Source: Pusillimonas sp. MFBS29
Lineage (GTDB): Bacteria > Pseudomonadota > Gammaproteobacteria > Burkholderiales > Burkholderiaceae_B
Length of the DNA: 64,000 nucleotides
Assembly: GCF_020687695.1 (NCBI RefSeq)
Contig: NZ_JAJEWL010000004.1
Span: 62,001 to 126,000, forward strand
Direction of reading: 5' to 3'
The position numbers and the translations under genes are program-made. Below, in pieces: positions 6,498-15,957 of the stretch; positions within the stretch are counted from its first letter, which is position 1, and every line of letters starts with the position of its first letter. The notes beneath the pieces are model-generated. The model searched no databases, was not told where the DNA came from, and worked only from the letters and a program-made list of their open reading frames with translations.

Positions 6498-7841
6498 ATG
6501 AAAGAATTGAATATGAACCGGGACGACGACCTGGATGTGCCGGGCAACAAGGTCGACACCAATTTCACCGCCCCCTTGCGCTGGGGCCTGGCTGTGCTGC
6601 TGATAGGCTTTGGCGGCTTTGCCGCCTGGGCCGCGCTGGCCCCGCTGGATGCCGGTGTGCCGGCCAATGCCACGGTGCAGGTGTTTGGCAATCGCAAGTC
6701 GGTGCAGCACCTGGAAGGCGGCACCGTGGAAGAAATTCTGGTTCGCGAGGGTGACAAGGTCAAGCAGGACCAGGTGCTGATACGCCTTAACGATACCCGC
6801 GCGGTGGCCGAACAGGGCGTGATCAGTTCGCAATACATTCTGGCCATGGCGTCCGAGGCGCGGCTGCTGGCCGAGCGCGACGGCCTGCCGGAAATCCGGT
6901 ACGACCCGGCCTTTACCGAGCGCTTCAAAGACGACCCGCGCTATATCAGCGCCACCGGCACGCAAGACTTGCTGTTCCAGACCCGGCGCGAAGCCCTGGA
7001 AGGCGAAATCACCATTTTGAAGGAAAACCTGAACGGCGCCGAACAGCAGTTGAAGGGGCTGGCGCAGGTGCAGGCCAACCGCAAGAGCCAGATCAGTTTC
7101 ATACAGCGCGAACTGAAAGGCGTGCGCCAGCTGGCCAAGGAAGGCTATTTGCCACGCAATCGCATGTTCGAACTTGAGCGCGATGCGGCGCAGCTGCAGG
7201 CCGCGCTGTCGGGCGACGTGGTCGAGGAAAGCCGCACGCGCAATCAGGTGGCCGAACTGAAGCTGCGCATACTGCAGCGCAGCCAGGATTACCAAAAGGA
7301 AGTGCAGTCGCAGCTGTCGGAAGTGCAAAAGGAAGCTTCAGCGCTGAGCGACCGGCTGGCCGCGCTGGACTACACCGTGCGCGAAACCAAAATACGCGCG
7401 CCCATAGACGGCTATGTGCAAGACCTTAGCGTGCACACCGTAGGCGGGGTCATACGCCCGGGCACCCAGGTCATGGAGGTGATTCCCATGGACCACAGCT
7501 ATATTGTGCAGGCCCAGGTGCCGGTGCAGGCCATCGACAAGATCCACGCCGGGCTCGATGTGGAAATTACCTTCCCGGCCTTCAACCACGCCCAGACGCC
7601 GAATATTCCGGGCAAGGTCATGACGGTCTCGGCCGACAGCCTGATCAACGAGACCACCAAAATGCCCTACTACCTGGCCCAGGTCAACGTTACGCCCAAG
7701 GGCATGGAAATGCTGGAAGGCAACGCCATACGCCCGGGCATGCCGGCCTCGGTCTTGATACGCACGGGCGAGCGGACTATGCTCAGCTATCTGCTCAAAC
7801 CCTTCCTGGAGCGGCTGAACAAATCCTTCAAGGAGCAATAG
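6498..7841 (+). CDS. Type I secretion membrane fusion protein, HlyD/PrtE family
   Basis: Periplasmic adaptor of 447 residues that links the ABC exporter to the outer membrane channel. A short cytoplasmic N-terminus is followed by one membrane segment (about residues 28-50, LAVLLIGFGGFAAWAALAP), a split biotinyl-lipoyl domain (FGNRKSVQHLEGGTVEEILV, and later KIRAPIDGYVQDLSVHT), and a long alpha-helical hairpin rich in Glu, Gln and Arg between about 90 and 290. The C-terminus has the family ending GMPASVLIRTGERT and SYLLKPF. The first in-frame ATG after the transporter stop is at 6498. The next gene starts four bases after its stop. Confidence 0.93.
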   Translation: MKELNMNRDDDLDVPGNKVDTNFTAPLRWGLAVLLIGFGGFAAWAALAPLDAGVPANATVQVFGNRKSVQHLEGGTVEEILVREGDKVKQDQVLIRLNDTRAVAEQGVISSQYILAMASEARLLAERDGLPEIRYDPAFTERFKDDPRYISATGTQDLLFQTRREALEGEITILKENLNGAEQQLKGLAQVQANRKSQISFIQRELKGVRQLAKEGYLPRNRMFELERDAAQLQAALSGDVVEESRTRNQVAELKLRILQRSQDYQKEVQSQLSEVQKEASALSDRLAALDYTVRETKIRAPIDGYVQDLSVHTVGGVIRPGTQVMEVIPMDHSYIVQAQVPVQAIDKIHAGLDVEITFPAFNHAQTPNIPGKVMTVSADSLINETTKMPYYLAQVNVTPKGMEMLEGNAIRPGMPASVLIRTGERTMLSYLLKPFLERLNKSFKEQ

Positions 7842-7845
7842 CCTT

Positions 7846-9279
7846 ATGCGCGCTGCCAACACCGCCGCTCAGCTGCTTTGCCTGGCGCTGCTGTCCGGTC
7901 TGTGGGCCGGCGCGGCGTTGGCCGCGAATACGGCAACGCCGGCTGCGCGCGCCACACCGGGCACGGCGGCGGCGCCCAGCGGCGCACTGACCTTGTCGCA
8001 GGCCTGGCAGGCCGCGCTGGAAAACGACCCCACCTACAAGGCGGCCGTCAGCGAACGCGAGGCCGGCCAGACCAACCGCGCCATAGGGCGGGCCGCCCTG
8101 CTGCCCCAGGTGGGCGCATCGCTGGCGCGCACGCGGGTGCGCGGCACGCTGGAAAGCCCCGGGCTGGGCGGCAACACCGTTGAAACCGATCTGCGCTATA
8201 CCTCGGGCGTCAATGAAATCCACCTCAACCAGGTGGTGTTCAACTGGAGCACGTTTGCCGAATACCGGCAGGGCCAGGCCCGCGCCGACTATAGCCTGGC
8301 CGTGTTCGACACCAAGGCCAACGACACGTCCGAGCGCCTGCTGAACCGCTACTTCCAGACCCTGCTGTCGTACGAAAACCTGGTGCTGTCGCAGTCCAAG
8401 CTCGATGCCAACGAAAAGCAGCTGGTTGCCGCCCAGCATCACTTCGACGGCGGCGAGGGCACAATTACCGATGTGCACGAGGCCAAGTCGCGCCGCGACC
8501 TGGCCCGCGCCGATGTGATCCAGGCGCAAGACCGCCTGCTGGTGGCACGCCGCGAGCTGCAGGAAATGATAGGCAGCGCACCGGTGGTGCTTACCACCCT
8601 GAAAGACGACTTCAAGCCGCAGCCGCTCAGCCCCGGCGCGCTGGCCGACTGGCAGGCCATGGCCATGACGGGCAATGCCGAAGTGCGTACGGGCGAACAG
8701 GGCCTGCGCATTTCCACCGAGGAAATCGACCGCGCTTTCGGCGGCCACCTGCCCACGCTGGATATCGTGGCGTCGCGGCGCGACGTCACCAGCGAAACGC
8801 TGTCTACCCGCAACCAAGACAGCAACACCACCAACCTGGGCATACAAGTGCGCCTGCCGCTGTTTTCCGGGGGGCTGACCAGCGCCCAGGTCAAGCAGGC
8901 GCGCCATAACCGCGACCGGGCGGCCGAGGAACTGGCAGCCACGCGCGAACGCATTGCGGTGGAAGTTACGCGCCATTATCAGGGCGTGGTCAGCGGTGCC
9001 CAACGCATAGCGGCGCTGCAGGTGGCGGTGGAATCCAGCCAGGCGGCCCTTACAGCCACCGAACGCAGCTTCGAGGCCGGCACGCGCAGCATGACCGACA
9101 TTCTGGATGCGCAGGATCAGTACTACCGCTCGCAGCTGGACCTGACCCAGGCCCGCCTGCAATATGTGCTGGCGCGCCTGATGCTGTCGGGCGCGGCGGG
9201 CACCCTTAGCAGCAGCACCATAGAAACCGCCAGCCAGACTTATTTTGGACCCAAGCAGGTATTGTTGGACGCTGTTTAA
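7846..9279 (+). CDS. TolC-family outer membrane protein of the type I system
   Basis: Protein of 477 residues. A signal peptide (LCLALLSGLWAGAALA, about residues 7-27) precedes a low-complexity Ala/Pro stretch and two outer membrane efflux repeats, starting ALTLSQAWQAALENDPTYKA and later QVRLPLFSGGLTSAQVKQAR. The end ESSQAALTATERSFEAGTRS and DILDAQDQYY is characteristic of TolC. It forms the trimeric outer membrane tunnel of the exporter encoded by the two genes before it (4-base gap). Ten bases separate its stop from the convergent rmlC. Confidence 0.93.
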   Translation: MRAANTAAQLLCLALLSGLWAGAALAANTATPAARATPGTAAAPSGALTLSQAWQAALENDPTYKAAVSEREAGQTNRAIGRAALLPQVGASLARTRVRGTLESPGLGGNTVETDLRYTSGVNEIHLNQVVFNWSTFAEYRQGQARADYSLAVFDTKANDTSERLLNRYFQTLLSYENLVLSQSKLDANEKQLVAAQHHFDGGEGTITDVHEAKSRRDLARADVIQAQDRLLVARRELQEMIGSAPVVLTTLKDDFKPQPLSPGALADWQAMAMTGNAEVRTGEQGLRISTEEIDRAFGGHLPTLDIVASRRDVTSETLSTRNQDSNTTNLGIQVRLPLFSGGLTSAQVKQARHNRDRAAEELAATRERIAVEVTRHYQGVVSGAQRIAALQVAVESSQAALTATERSFEAGTRSMTDILDAQDQYYRSQLDLTQARLQYVLARLMLSGAAGTLSSSTIETASQTYFGPKQVLLDAV

Positions 9280-9289
9280 TATTCCGGAA

Positions 9290-9835
9290 TCAGTCAGGCA
9301 ATTCCGCGTCGGCGAAGCTAGTTCCCTGCGCATCTTTGCCCGACAACAGCGGGGTCAGGCCGCCGGGCCAGGCAATGTTCAATTGCGGGTCGTTCCAGGC
9401 TATGCTGCGCTCGTATTGCGGCGCATAGTATTCGGTGACCTTGTACAAGAATTCGGCGCTGTCGCTCAAGACCAAAAAGCCGTGGGCAAAGCCTTCGGGC
9501 ACCCAAAGCTGGCGCTTGTTCTCGGCCGACAGAATTTCGCCCACCCAGTGCCCGAAGGTGGGCGAGCTTTTGCGCACGTCTACGGCCACGTCAAAGACTT
9601 CGCCCTGCACCACACGCACCAGTTTGCCCTGGGCCTGTTCAATTTGATAGTGCAGCCCGCGCAATACGCCCTTGGCGCTGCGGCTGTGGTTGTCTTGCAC
9701 GAACGATACCTGCCGGCCTATGGCTGCTTCAAAGCCTTTCTGGTTATAGCTTTCCAGGAAAAAGCCGCGATCGTCGCCAAATACCTTGGGTTCCAGCAGC
9801 TTGACGTCGGGGATGGCCAGTGATGTGATTTGCAT
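9290..9835 (-). CDS. rmlC: dTDP-4-dehydrorhamnose 3,5-epimerase
   Basis: Third enzyme of dTDP-L-rhamnose synthesis, 181 residues, the normal size. The cupin core has SFVQDNHSRSAKGVLRGLHY with the catalytic histidine in RGLHYQ, DVAVDVRKSSPTFGHW, and WVPEGFAHGFLVLSD. The residues EFLYKVTEYYAPQYERSIAW complete the active site, followed by the family ending. It is the last gene of the minus-strand operon rmlB-rmlD-rmlA-rmlC, which supplies rhamnose to surface polysaccharide; glycosyltransferases lie beside it. Confidence 0.96.
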   Translation of the reverse strand: MQITSLAIPDVKLLEPKVFGDDRGFFLESYNQKGFEAAIGRQVSFVQDNHSRSAKGVLRGLHYQIEQAQGKLVRVVQGEVFDVAVDVRKSSPTFGHWVGEILSAENKRQLWVPEGFAHGFLVLSDSAEFLYKVTEYYAPQYERSIAWNDPQLNIAWPGGLTPLLSGKDAQGTSFADAELPD

Positions 9836-9856
9836 GAATGTTTCCTTGGTGGCACC

Positions 9857-10744
9857 TTAGCGGCCACGCTGTTCTTTGCAGATTTGCGCCAGGTATTTGC
9901 CGTAGCCGTTTTTGCTTAGCGGCTGGGCCAGTTTTTTAAGCTGCTCGACGTCTATCCATTTTTGGCGAAAGGCGATCTCTTCCGGACAGGATACCTTCAG
10001 GCCCTGGCGGTTTTCCAGGGTGGCAATGAACTGGCCCGCTTCCAGCAGCGATTCGTGCGTGCCGGTGTCCAGCCAGGCATAGCCACGGCCCATGATTTCC
10101 ACATGCAGCTGTTCCTGCTCCAGGTACAGGCGATTCAGGTCTGTGATTTCCAGCTCGCCGCGTGGTGAAGGCTGCAGGTCGCGCGCCAGGTCCACGACCT
10201 GGTTGTCGTAGAAGTACAGGCCGGTGACTGCGTAGTTGGATTTGGGTTCCAGTGGCTTTTCTTCCAGCGACAACACCTTGCCGTCCTGGTTGAATTCGGC
10301 CACGCCATAGCGCTCGGGGTCGTGCACATGGTAGGCAAACACGCTGGCGCCCTGCGTGCGCTGCATGGCGCTGGCCAGCGGCTTGTGAAAGTCGTGGCCG
10401 TAGAAGATGTTGTCGCCCAGCACCAGGGCCGATGGATTGTTGCCTATGAAGTCCTTGCCTATGATGAAGGCCTGCGCCAGGCCGTCGGGGCTGGGCTGCA
10501 CGGCATACTGCAGGTTCAGGCCCCATTGGCTGCCATCGCCCAGCAATTGCTCGAATCGCGGCGTGTCTTGCGGCGTGGAAATGATCAGAATGTCACGTAT
10601 GCCGGCCAGCATCAGGGTGCTGAGCGGGTAGTAGATCATGGGCTTGTCGTACACCGGCAGCAATTGTTTGCTGATGGCCAGCGTGGCCGGGTGCAGGCGG
10701 GTGCCGGAACCGCCGGCCAGAATAATGCCTTTGCGTTGCGTCAT
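9857..10744 (-). CDS. rmlA: Glucose-1-phosphate thymidylyltransferase
   Basis: Makes dTDP-glucose from dTTP and glucose 1-phosphate, the first step to dTDP-L-rhamnose. Length 295 residues. The N-terminus carries the nucleotide-binding signature [20 protein letters not shown], followed by [29 protein letters not shown] has the metal-binding aspartate, and [15 protein letters not shown] is also conserved. The gene lies 4 bases after rmlD and 21 bases before rmlC, so it is cotranscribed with them. Confidence 0.96.
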   Translation of the reverse strand: MTQRKGIILAGGSGTRLHPATLAISKQLLPVYDKPMIYYPLSTLMLAGIRDILIISTPQDTPRFEQLLGDGSQWGLNLQYAVQPSPDGLAQAFIIGKDFIGNNPSALVLGDNIFYGHDFHKPLASAMQRTQGASVFAYHVHDPERYGVAEFNQDGKVLSLEEKPLEPKSNYAVTGLYFYDNQVVDLARDLQPSPRGELEITDLNRLYLEQEQLHVEIMGRGYAWLDTGTHESLLEAGQFIATLENRQGLKVSCPEEIAFRQKWIDVEQLKKLAQPLSKNGYGKYLAQICKEQRGR

Positions 10745-10748
10745 GGTT

Positions 10749-11636
10749 TCAGTTTCCTAGAATTTCGGTCAACAGGCGCTCTACCCCAGCTTGCCAGTGC
10801 GGCAGGGTGAGTCCGAAGGTGGTTTGCAGTTTTTCTGTGTTCAGGCGCGAGTTGCCGGGGCGCCGGGCCGGCGTGGGAAAGGCGCTGGTGGGCACGGGCT
10901 GGATGGCATCGGGCGCCACCTTGATGGGGTGGCCGGCCTTGCGCGCCCATTCCAGCACATGGCTGGCATAGCCGTGCCAGCTGGTTTCTCCCCCCGCCAC
11001 CAGGTGGTACAGGCCGCTAACTTCGGGGCGCTGCTGCGCCGTGCACAAGGCGTGGGCACTGACGTCGGCCAGCAGATCCGCCCCGGTGGGCGCGCCAAAC
11101 TGGTCGGCGATCACGGTAAGCTGGTCGCGCTCGCCGCCCAGGCGCAGCATGGTCTTGGCGAAATTGCCGCCGCGTGCCGCATACACCCAGCTGGTGCGAA
11201 AAATCAAATGCCGGCAGCCCGAGGCCAGAATGGCAGCTTCGCCCGCCAGCTTGCTGCTGCCGTATACATTAAGCGGGCCGGTGGGGTCGGATTCACGCCA
11301 CGGCGTATCGCCCGAGCCGTCGAATACATAATCGGTGGAGTAGTGCACCAGCCAGGCGCCCAGCCGCTGCGCCTGCTCGGCCAGTACGCCGGCCGCGTCG
11401 GCATTCACCAACCGGGCCTGGTCTGGCTCGCTTTCAGCCTTGTCGACCGCCGTATAGGCCGCCGCATTGACGATCACGTCGGGCGCCACGCTGCTGACGG
11501 TTTGCGCCAGGCCGTTCAGGTCGGCCAGATTGCCCTGGCCAGTGGACCCAAACGCCACGACTTCGCCCAGGGGCGCCAGGCTGCGCTGCAGTTCCCAGCC
11601 CAGTTGGCCATTTTTTCCCAGTAACAGTATTTTCAT
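10749..11636 (-). CDS. rmlD: dTDP-4-dehydrorhamnose reductase
   Basis: Reduces dTDP-4-keto-L-rhamnose to dTDP-L-rhamnose with NAD(P)H. From the ATG at 11636 it has 295 residues; a longer upstream frame overlaps rmlB and is not needed. The Rossmann motif is [13 protein letters not shown], the catalytic region is [17 protein letters not shown] with YGSSKLAGE (Tyr-x3-Lys), and [19 protein letters not shown] is typical. It is second in the rml operon, 8 bases after rmlB. Confidence 0.95.
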   Translation of the reverse strand: MKILLLGKNGQLGWELQRSLAPLGEVVAFGSTGQGNLADLNGLAQTVSSVAPDVIVNAAAYTAVDKAESEPDQARLVNADAAGVLAEQAQRLGAWLVHYSTDYVFDGSGDTPWRESDPTGPLNVYGSSKLAGEAAILASGCRHLIFRTSWVYAARGGNFAKTMLRLGGERDQLTVIADQFGAPTGADLLADVSAHALCTAQQRPEVSGLYHLVAGGETSWHGYASHVLEWARKAGHPIKVAPDAIQPVPTSAFPTPARRPGNSRLNTEKLQTTFGLTLPHWQAGVERLLTEILGN

Positions 11637-11644
11637 GTAAGCCG

Positions 11645-12715
11645 CTAAGCCTTGCGCTGGCTGTAGTTCTGTTCCACCCAGTCGCGGTAGGCGCCCGATT
11701 GCACCTGCGCCACCCAGTCCTGATTGTCCAGATACCATTGCACGGTCTTGCGTATGCCGGTTTCAAAGGTTTCGGCGGGCTTCCAGCCCAGCTCGCGCTC
11801 CAGCTTGCGCGCATCGATGGCATAGCGCCGGTCGTGGCCGGGGCGGTCGGTGACGTAGCTGATCTGCTCTTTATAGGCCTTGCCGTCGGGGCGCGGGCGC
11901 AGTTCGTCGAGCAGGGCGCAAACGGTATGAACGATGTCCAGGTTGGGTTTCTCGTTCCAGCCGCCCACGTTATAGACTTCGCCCAGCTTGCCGGCCTGCA
12001 GCACGCGGCGTATGGCGCTGCAGTGGTCTTTCACATACAGCCAGTCGCGCACCTGCTGGCCATCGCCATAGATGGGCAGGGGCTTGCCCGCCAGCGCATT
12101 CACGATCATCAGCGGAATGAGCTTTTCGGGGAAATGATAGGGGCCGTAGTTGTTGGAGCAGTTGGTGGTGAGCACCGGCAGGCCGTAGGTATGGTGGTAG
12201 GCGCGCACCAGATGGTCGCTGGCTGCCTTGCTGGCCGAATACGGACTGTTGGGCTCGTAGCGATGCGTTTCGGTAAAGGCCGGGTCGGCTTTTTCCAGCG
12301 AACCGTAAACTTCGTCGGTCGATACGTGCAGGAAACGGAAGTTGTCTTTTTCCTGGCCTTCCAGCTCGTTCCAGTAGCCTCGCACCGCTTCCAGCAAATG
12401 GAAGGTGCCCACGATATTGGTTTGTATAAAGTCTTCCGGCCCGTGTATGGAACGATCTACATGGCTTTCGGCCGCGAAATTAACCACGGCACGCGGACGG
12501 TGTTCGGCAAGCAGCTTGGCCACGAGCGCCACGTCGCCGATGTCGCCCTGTACGAAATGATGGCGGGCATCGCCCTGCAGGTCGGCCAGATTGGCCAGGT
12601 TGCCGGCATAAGTGAGCTTGTCCAGATTGACGACGGGCTCATCGCTCTGGGCCAGCCAGTCGATGACGAAGTTGGAGCCTATGAACCCGGCGCCCCCGGT
12701 GACGATAATAGTCAT
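11645..12715 (-). CDS. rmlB: dTDP-glucose 4,6-dehydratase
   Basis: Second step of dTDP-L-rhamnose synthesis, an extended short-chain dehydrogenase of 356 residues. Seen motifs are the NAD-binding [13 protein letters not shown] at the N-terminus, [13 protein letters not shown], the acid/base pair in [11 protein letters not shown], and the catalytic [15 protein letters not shown]. It is the first gene of the rmlBDAC operon. A GGA-type ribosome binding site lies 12 bases before the ATG. The 170-base gap to the divergent glycosyltransferase gene holds a palindrome at 12825-12843. Confidence 0.96.
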   Translation of the reverse strand: MTIIVTGGAGFIGSNFVIDWLAQSDEPVVNLDKLTYAGNLANLADLQGDARHHFVQGDIGDVALVAKLLAEHRPRAVVNFAAESHVDRSIHGPEDFIQTNIVGTFHLLEAVRGYWNELEGQEKDNFRFLHVSTDEVYGSLEKADPAFTETHRYEPNSPYSASKAASDHLVRAYHHTYGLPVLTTNCSNNYGPYHFPEKLIPLMIVNALAGKPLPIYGDGQQVRDWLYVKDHCSAIRRVLQAGKLGEVYNVGGWNEKPNLDIVHTVCALLDELRPRPDGKAYKEQISYVTDRPGHDRRYAIDARKLERELGWKPAETFETGIRKTVQWYLDNQDWVAQVQSGAYRDWVEQNYSQRKA

Positions 12716-12824
12716 GTGTGTTCTTATTCCTTTAGAAGCGCCTTGGCGGGCAGCTGTTCTGTTTATTGACGCTATTGGAATGGATTGCACGTATTTCAGC
12801 AAGCGCAGGCAATGCCGAATGTAA

Positions 12825-12843
12825 GCAAATATAGCGTATTTGC
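12825..12843. promoter_or_regulatory. Palindrome in the rmlB / glycosyltransferase divergent gap
   Basis: GCAAATA - TAGCG - TATTTGC, perfect seven-base arms. It overlaps the place where the -35 box of the plus-strand promoter (TATAAT at 12851) would be, so a protein bound here could affect both operons. Confidence 0.4.
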
Positions 12844-12850
12844 CATTGTC

Positions 12851-12856
12851 TATAAT
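12851..12856 (+). promoter_or_regulatory. -10 box for the glycosyltransferase genes
   Basis: A consensus TATAAT 30 bases before the ATG at 12886. The -35 region is weak, and no Shine-Dalgarno is seen before the ATG. Confidence 0.5.
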
Positions 12857-12885
12857 GGCTGCGCCCCGTATCACACACCCAAGCA

Positions 12886-13728
12886 ATGAGCACTATGCCC
12901 CCTGCGAGCAGTGAGATTCCATTTTCAGTACTGATGTCGCTGTATCACAAGGAAAATCCGGGCTATCTGCATGCGTGCTTCAACAGCCTGCTGGCCCAGA
13001 CGCTCCCCGCGACAGAAATTGTACTGGTCTTTGACGGCCCGATACCGCGCCCCCTGCTGGCGGTGGTCGAGCAATGGATGCCCAGGCTCCCCATCAGAAC
13101 CGTGCCCCTGCCGGAGAACGTGGGCCTGGGGCCGGCGCTGGCACAGGGCCTGCTGGCCTGCCGTTACGACCTGGTGGCCCGCATGGATACCGATGATCTG
13201 TGCGAACCCGAGCGCTTTCGGCAACAGATGGATTTCCTGGCGCAGCACCCCGAACTGGCCCTTTGCGGTTCGGCCATTGTTGAAATCGACCCCGATACCG
13301 AGGCCGGCCTGGGCACGCGCACGGTGCCCTTGTCGGCAGAAGATATCAGGGCGCGCCTGCCGTACCGCAACCCCTTCAATCACATGACCGTGATCTTGCG
13401 CAAAGATGCCGTGCTGGCGGTGGGCAATTACCACAACTTTCCCATGATGGAAGACTGGTATTTGTGGGCCAGGCTCATGTATGCCGGCCATGCGGGCGCC
13501 AATCTGCCGCAATGCCTCGTCAGGGCCCGGGCGGGTGCACAAATGCTGGACCGGCGCGGCGGCCTGGCTTACGTCAAGAGCGAATTTCTGATTACTCGTT
13601 ACTTTATTGCCCAGGGCATGACGCCCTTCTGGAAGGCCTGGCCCATATTTCTGGCCCGCTCTGCCGCCAGACTGGTGCCCACCGGCGCCCGGCGTGCCAT
13701 TTACAAGCAGCTGCGGGGTCGGGCCTGA
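12886..13728 (+). CDS. Family 2 glycosyltransferase
   Basis: Protein of 280 residues with a GT-A fold start ([20 protein letters not shown]), DGPIPRPLL, the metal-binding DXD-like motif in [14 protein letters not shown] (near residue 103), and the acceptor region [18 protein letters not shown] with [11 protein letters not shown]. It should transfer a sugar from a nucleotide donor to a surface glycan at the cytoplasmic face. The neighbouring rml operon makes rhamnose a likely donor for this or the next enzyme, but the specificity cannot be read. The stop and the next start overlap (TGATG). Confidence 0.88.
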   Translation: MSTMPPASSEIPFSVLMSLYHKENPGYLHACFNSLLAQTLPATEIVLVFDGPIPRPLLAVVEQWMPRLPIRTVPLPENVGLGPALAQGLLACRYDLVARMDTDDLCEPERFRQQMDFLAQHPELALCGSAIVEIDPDTEAGLGTRTVPLSAEDIRARLPYRNPFNHMTVILRKDAVLAVGNYHNFPMMEDWYLWARLMYAGHAGANLPQCLVRARAGAQMLDRRGGLAYVKSEFLITRYFIAQGMTPFWKAWPIFLARSAARLVPTGARRAIYKQLRGRA

Positions 13729-14612
13729 TGACTGCCGCACATCAGAACGCCCGGAAAACATATGCCGTACTGGTGGCATACAGGCTGCCGCCCGACGAAC
13801 TTGCACAGGCCATCGCCAATATTGCCGGCCAGGTGAACGAGGTGGTGGTCTGCAACAATTCGCCCGACGATTACGTACATGCGGGCGATCATGTACACGT
13901 ACTGAATTTCCGCGACAACCTGGGCGTAGCGCGGGCACAAAGCCTGGGCATGGCCCATGCCTTCGAACACGGCGCCGACTTTGTCCTGCAGATGGACCAG
14001 GACAGCGTGGCTGATGAGCATATGGTGGCCCGGCTGCTGCAGGCCTACGACGAGCTGTGCCGCCTGGGCCACAAACCAGGGCTGGTGGGCGCGCAAGACT
14101 ACGACAACGTCACGGGTGCCATCAGCCGGCCACGGGTTCAGAAGGGCCAGGTCATTACGGGCACCGATTACCTGTCGCTGTCTGAAACCCTGAGTTCAGG
14201 CAGCCTGATCCCCCGGGCTGCCTATGAAGCGGTGGGTGGCATGGACGACGGTCTGTTTATAGATGCCGTCGACTTCGAGTACTGCTGGCGCTTGCGGGCA
14301 CACGGTTTTCTGGTGGTGAAGAACCCGGCCGCACTGCTCGGGCACAGCCTGGGCGAGGGACGCAAGAAGGTGCTGGGGCTGATCGGCGTCGGCCTGCCCG
14401 CACCGTTCCGGCACTACTATGCCTTTCGCAATGCCCTGCACCTGATGAAGCGCAGCTATACACCCTGGTACTGGCGTTTTTCCAGTCTGGCCAAGATGGC
14501 CTTCAAGCTGGTGGTCTACCCTTTTGCGCTGGATCACGGCGGCAAACGACTGGGATTCATGATCAAGGGCATAAGAGACGGTCTGGCCGGTCGCTATGGT
14601 CCTATGCCCTGA
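13728..14612 (+). CDS. Family 2 glycosyltransferase, rhamnosyltransferase-like
   Basis: Protein of 294 residues from the ATG at 13728, which overlaps the previous stop by one base; earlier in-frame codons lie inside that gene. It reads TYAVLVAYRLPPDELAQAI, VVVCNNSPDD, NLGVARAQSLGMAHAFEHGA and LQMDQDSVADEHMV. This layout (NNG/NNS, NxG-A-A, DQD) is that of RfbF-type rhamnosyltransferases. SSGSLIPRAAYEAVGGMDDG and FIDAVDFEYCWRLRAHG form the acceptor part. With rmlBDAC next door, addition of L-rhamnose to an O-chain is a reasonable inference. Confidence 0.85.
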   Translation: MTAAHQNARKTYAVLVAYRLPPDELAQAIANIAGQVNEVVVCNNSPDDYVHAGDHVHVLNFRDNLGVARAQSLGMAHAFEHGADFVLQMDQDSVADEHMVARLLQAYDELCRLGHKPGLVGAQDYDNVTGAISRPRVQKGQVITGTDYLSLSETLSSGSLIPRAAYEAVGGMDDGLFIDAVDFEYCWRLRAHGFLVVKNPAALLGHSLGEGRKKVLGLIGVGLPAPFRHYYAFRNALHLMKRSYTPWYWRFSSLAKMAFKLVVYPFALDHGGKRLGFMIKGIRDGLAGRYGPMP

Positions 14613-14682
14613 GCGGCGGCAACATTCCCCGACGGTGTGGCTACAATAGGACACCACCCACGCACCTTAGTGCCCATGACTG

Positions 14683-15957
14683 ATGCCAAGCTCCGAAACA
14701 AAACGTAAGCAATACGTACTCTTTATTTCGATCAGTGTCTTTTTGTTTTACGCCATCAATCAATCGGTGCCGTCTGGATATTCGCTGGGCGCCACACTGC
14801 TGCTGCTGTGCAGTGCGGTCTATCTGGTGCAAAATCCCCTGCCTGCACTCACGACGGAAGAAAAAATCAGCATAGGCGCCCTGGCCGCCTTCTTTCTTGC
14901 GGCGGTGCTCAACTTCTTCGTGCACGACAACGGCTTGCCCGCCCTGGACTTGCCCAGCCGCTTTCTGCTGGCCATTCCCATCTTTTTGCTGCTGATCCAG
15001 GTACCACCACGACAGAGCTGGTTCTGGGCCGGCGCGGCGGTGGGCTCGTATGGAGCCGGTGGGGTTGCCTTGTGGCAAATCTATGGTCTGGGTCTGGACG
15101 ACGTAGACGGGCTGACCAATGGCGTGCGCTACGGCGGCATCAGCACCATGCTGGCAATACTGTGCGCGGCCGGCCTGCTGTGGGCCCGTCGTGACAACGT
15201 GGCCCATCCGTGGCTGTGGCGGGCGGTGCTGGTTGCAGGCATGATCAGTGCCGGTTACGGTTCGCTGATGTCGGGCACCCGAGGCGCGTGGATTTCCCTG
15301 CCGCTGGTATTTGTGCTGTTCTGCCTGGGCACTTTCAATCGCGGCAACCTGTACCGTGCCTGTATGGTGGCCCTGGTCACCCTGCTGGCGGCCGGGGTCT
15401 GGTATGTCACCGTGCCCAACAATCCGCTGCGGGTTGGCTATAACCAGGCCGTGCAGGATATATCCGGCTATATGGAAGACGGCAACGCCCTGGGTTCCAT
15501 CAGTGGCCGCTTCGAACTTTGGCGGGCCGCCCTGCTGAACATTCCCGAAAAACCGATTTTCGGCTGGAATAACAGCGACTATCGCGCCAGACTGGAACAG
15601 CAGGTCGCCAATAAACAGCTGGATCCGCACGTGCTGAATCTGGCCCACACCCATAACCTGTATCTGGAAACCATGCTGCGCCAGGGTGTGGTAGGCCTGC
15701 TTCCCGTTCTGGCCCTGTTCATCTTTCCATTTGTGTTCTTTTGCCGGCGCCTGCGTGCGCCGGACAGCAATGTGCGAATACTGGCCATAGCCGGCACCAG
15801 CCTGCTGGCAGTGTTCGGCATGCTGGGCGCATCGCACGTGGTGCTGTACCGCAACGACACCCTGCTGTTCTTCTTTATTACGCTGATAGTGCTGTGGTGC
15901 TGCATGCGCGCACAAGAGCGTCAGGTGTCGGCCGCAGCATCCAGCCTTTTCAGGTAA
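14683..15957 (+). CDS. O-antigen ligase-like polytopic membrane protein (Wzy_C/WaaL family)
   Basis: Protein of 424 residues with about ten hydrophobic segments. The Wzy_C region is recognisable: SGTRGAWISLPLVFVLF, then a large periplasmic loop with ISGRFELWRAALLNIPEKPI, GWNN and NLAHTHNLYLETMLRQGVVG, whose histidine and arginine are typical of WaaL ligases. It would join polysaccharide to lipid A-core in the inner membrane; an O-antigen polymerase cannot be excluded. A possible -10 box TACAAT lies at 14642. Its 3' end overlaps the convergent HD-GYP gene by 37 bases. Confidence 0.82.
   Translation: MPSSETKRKQYVLFISISVFLFYAINQSVPSGYSLGATLLLLCSAVYLVQNPLPALTTEEKISIGALAAFFLAAVLNFFVHDNGLPALDLPSRFLLAIPIFLLLIQVPPRQSWFWAGAAVGSYGAGGVALWQIYGLGLDDVDGLTNGVRYGGISTMLAILCAAGLLWARRDNVAHPWLWRAVLVAGMISAGYGSLMSGTRGAWISLPLVFVLFCLGTFNRGNLYRACMVALVTLLAAGVWYVTVPNNPLRVGYNQAVQDISGYMEDGNALGSISGRFELWRAALLNIPEKPIFGWNNSDYRARLEQQVANKQLDPHVLNLAHTHNLYLETMLRQGVVGLLPVLALFIFPFVFFCRRLRAPDSNVRILAIAGTSLLAVFGMLGASHVVLYRNDTLLFFFITLIVLWCCMRAQERQVSAAASSLFR

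Noticed and set aside
7828-9333. 501-codon open frame opposite the TolC-like gene
   Set aside because: Shadow of the plus-strand gene; low-complexity Arg/Gly/His-rich translation.
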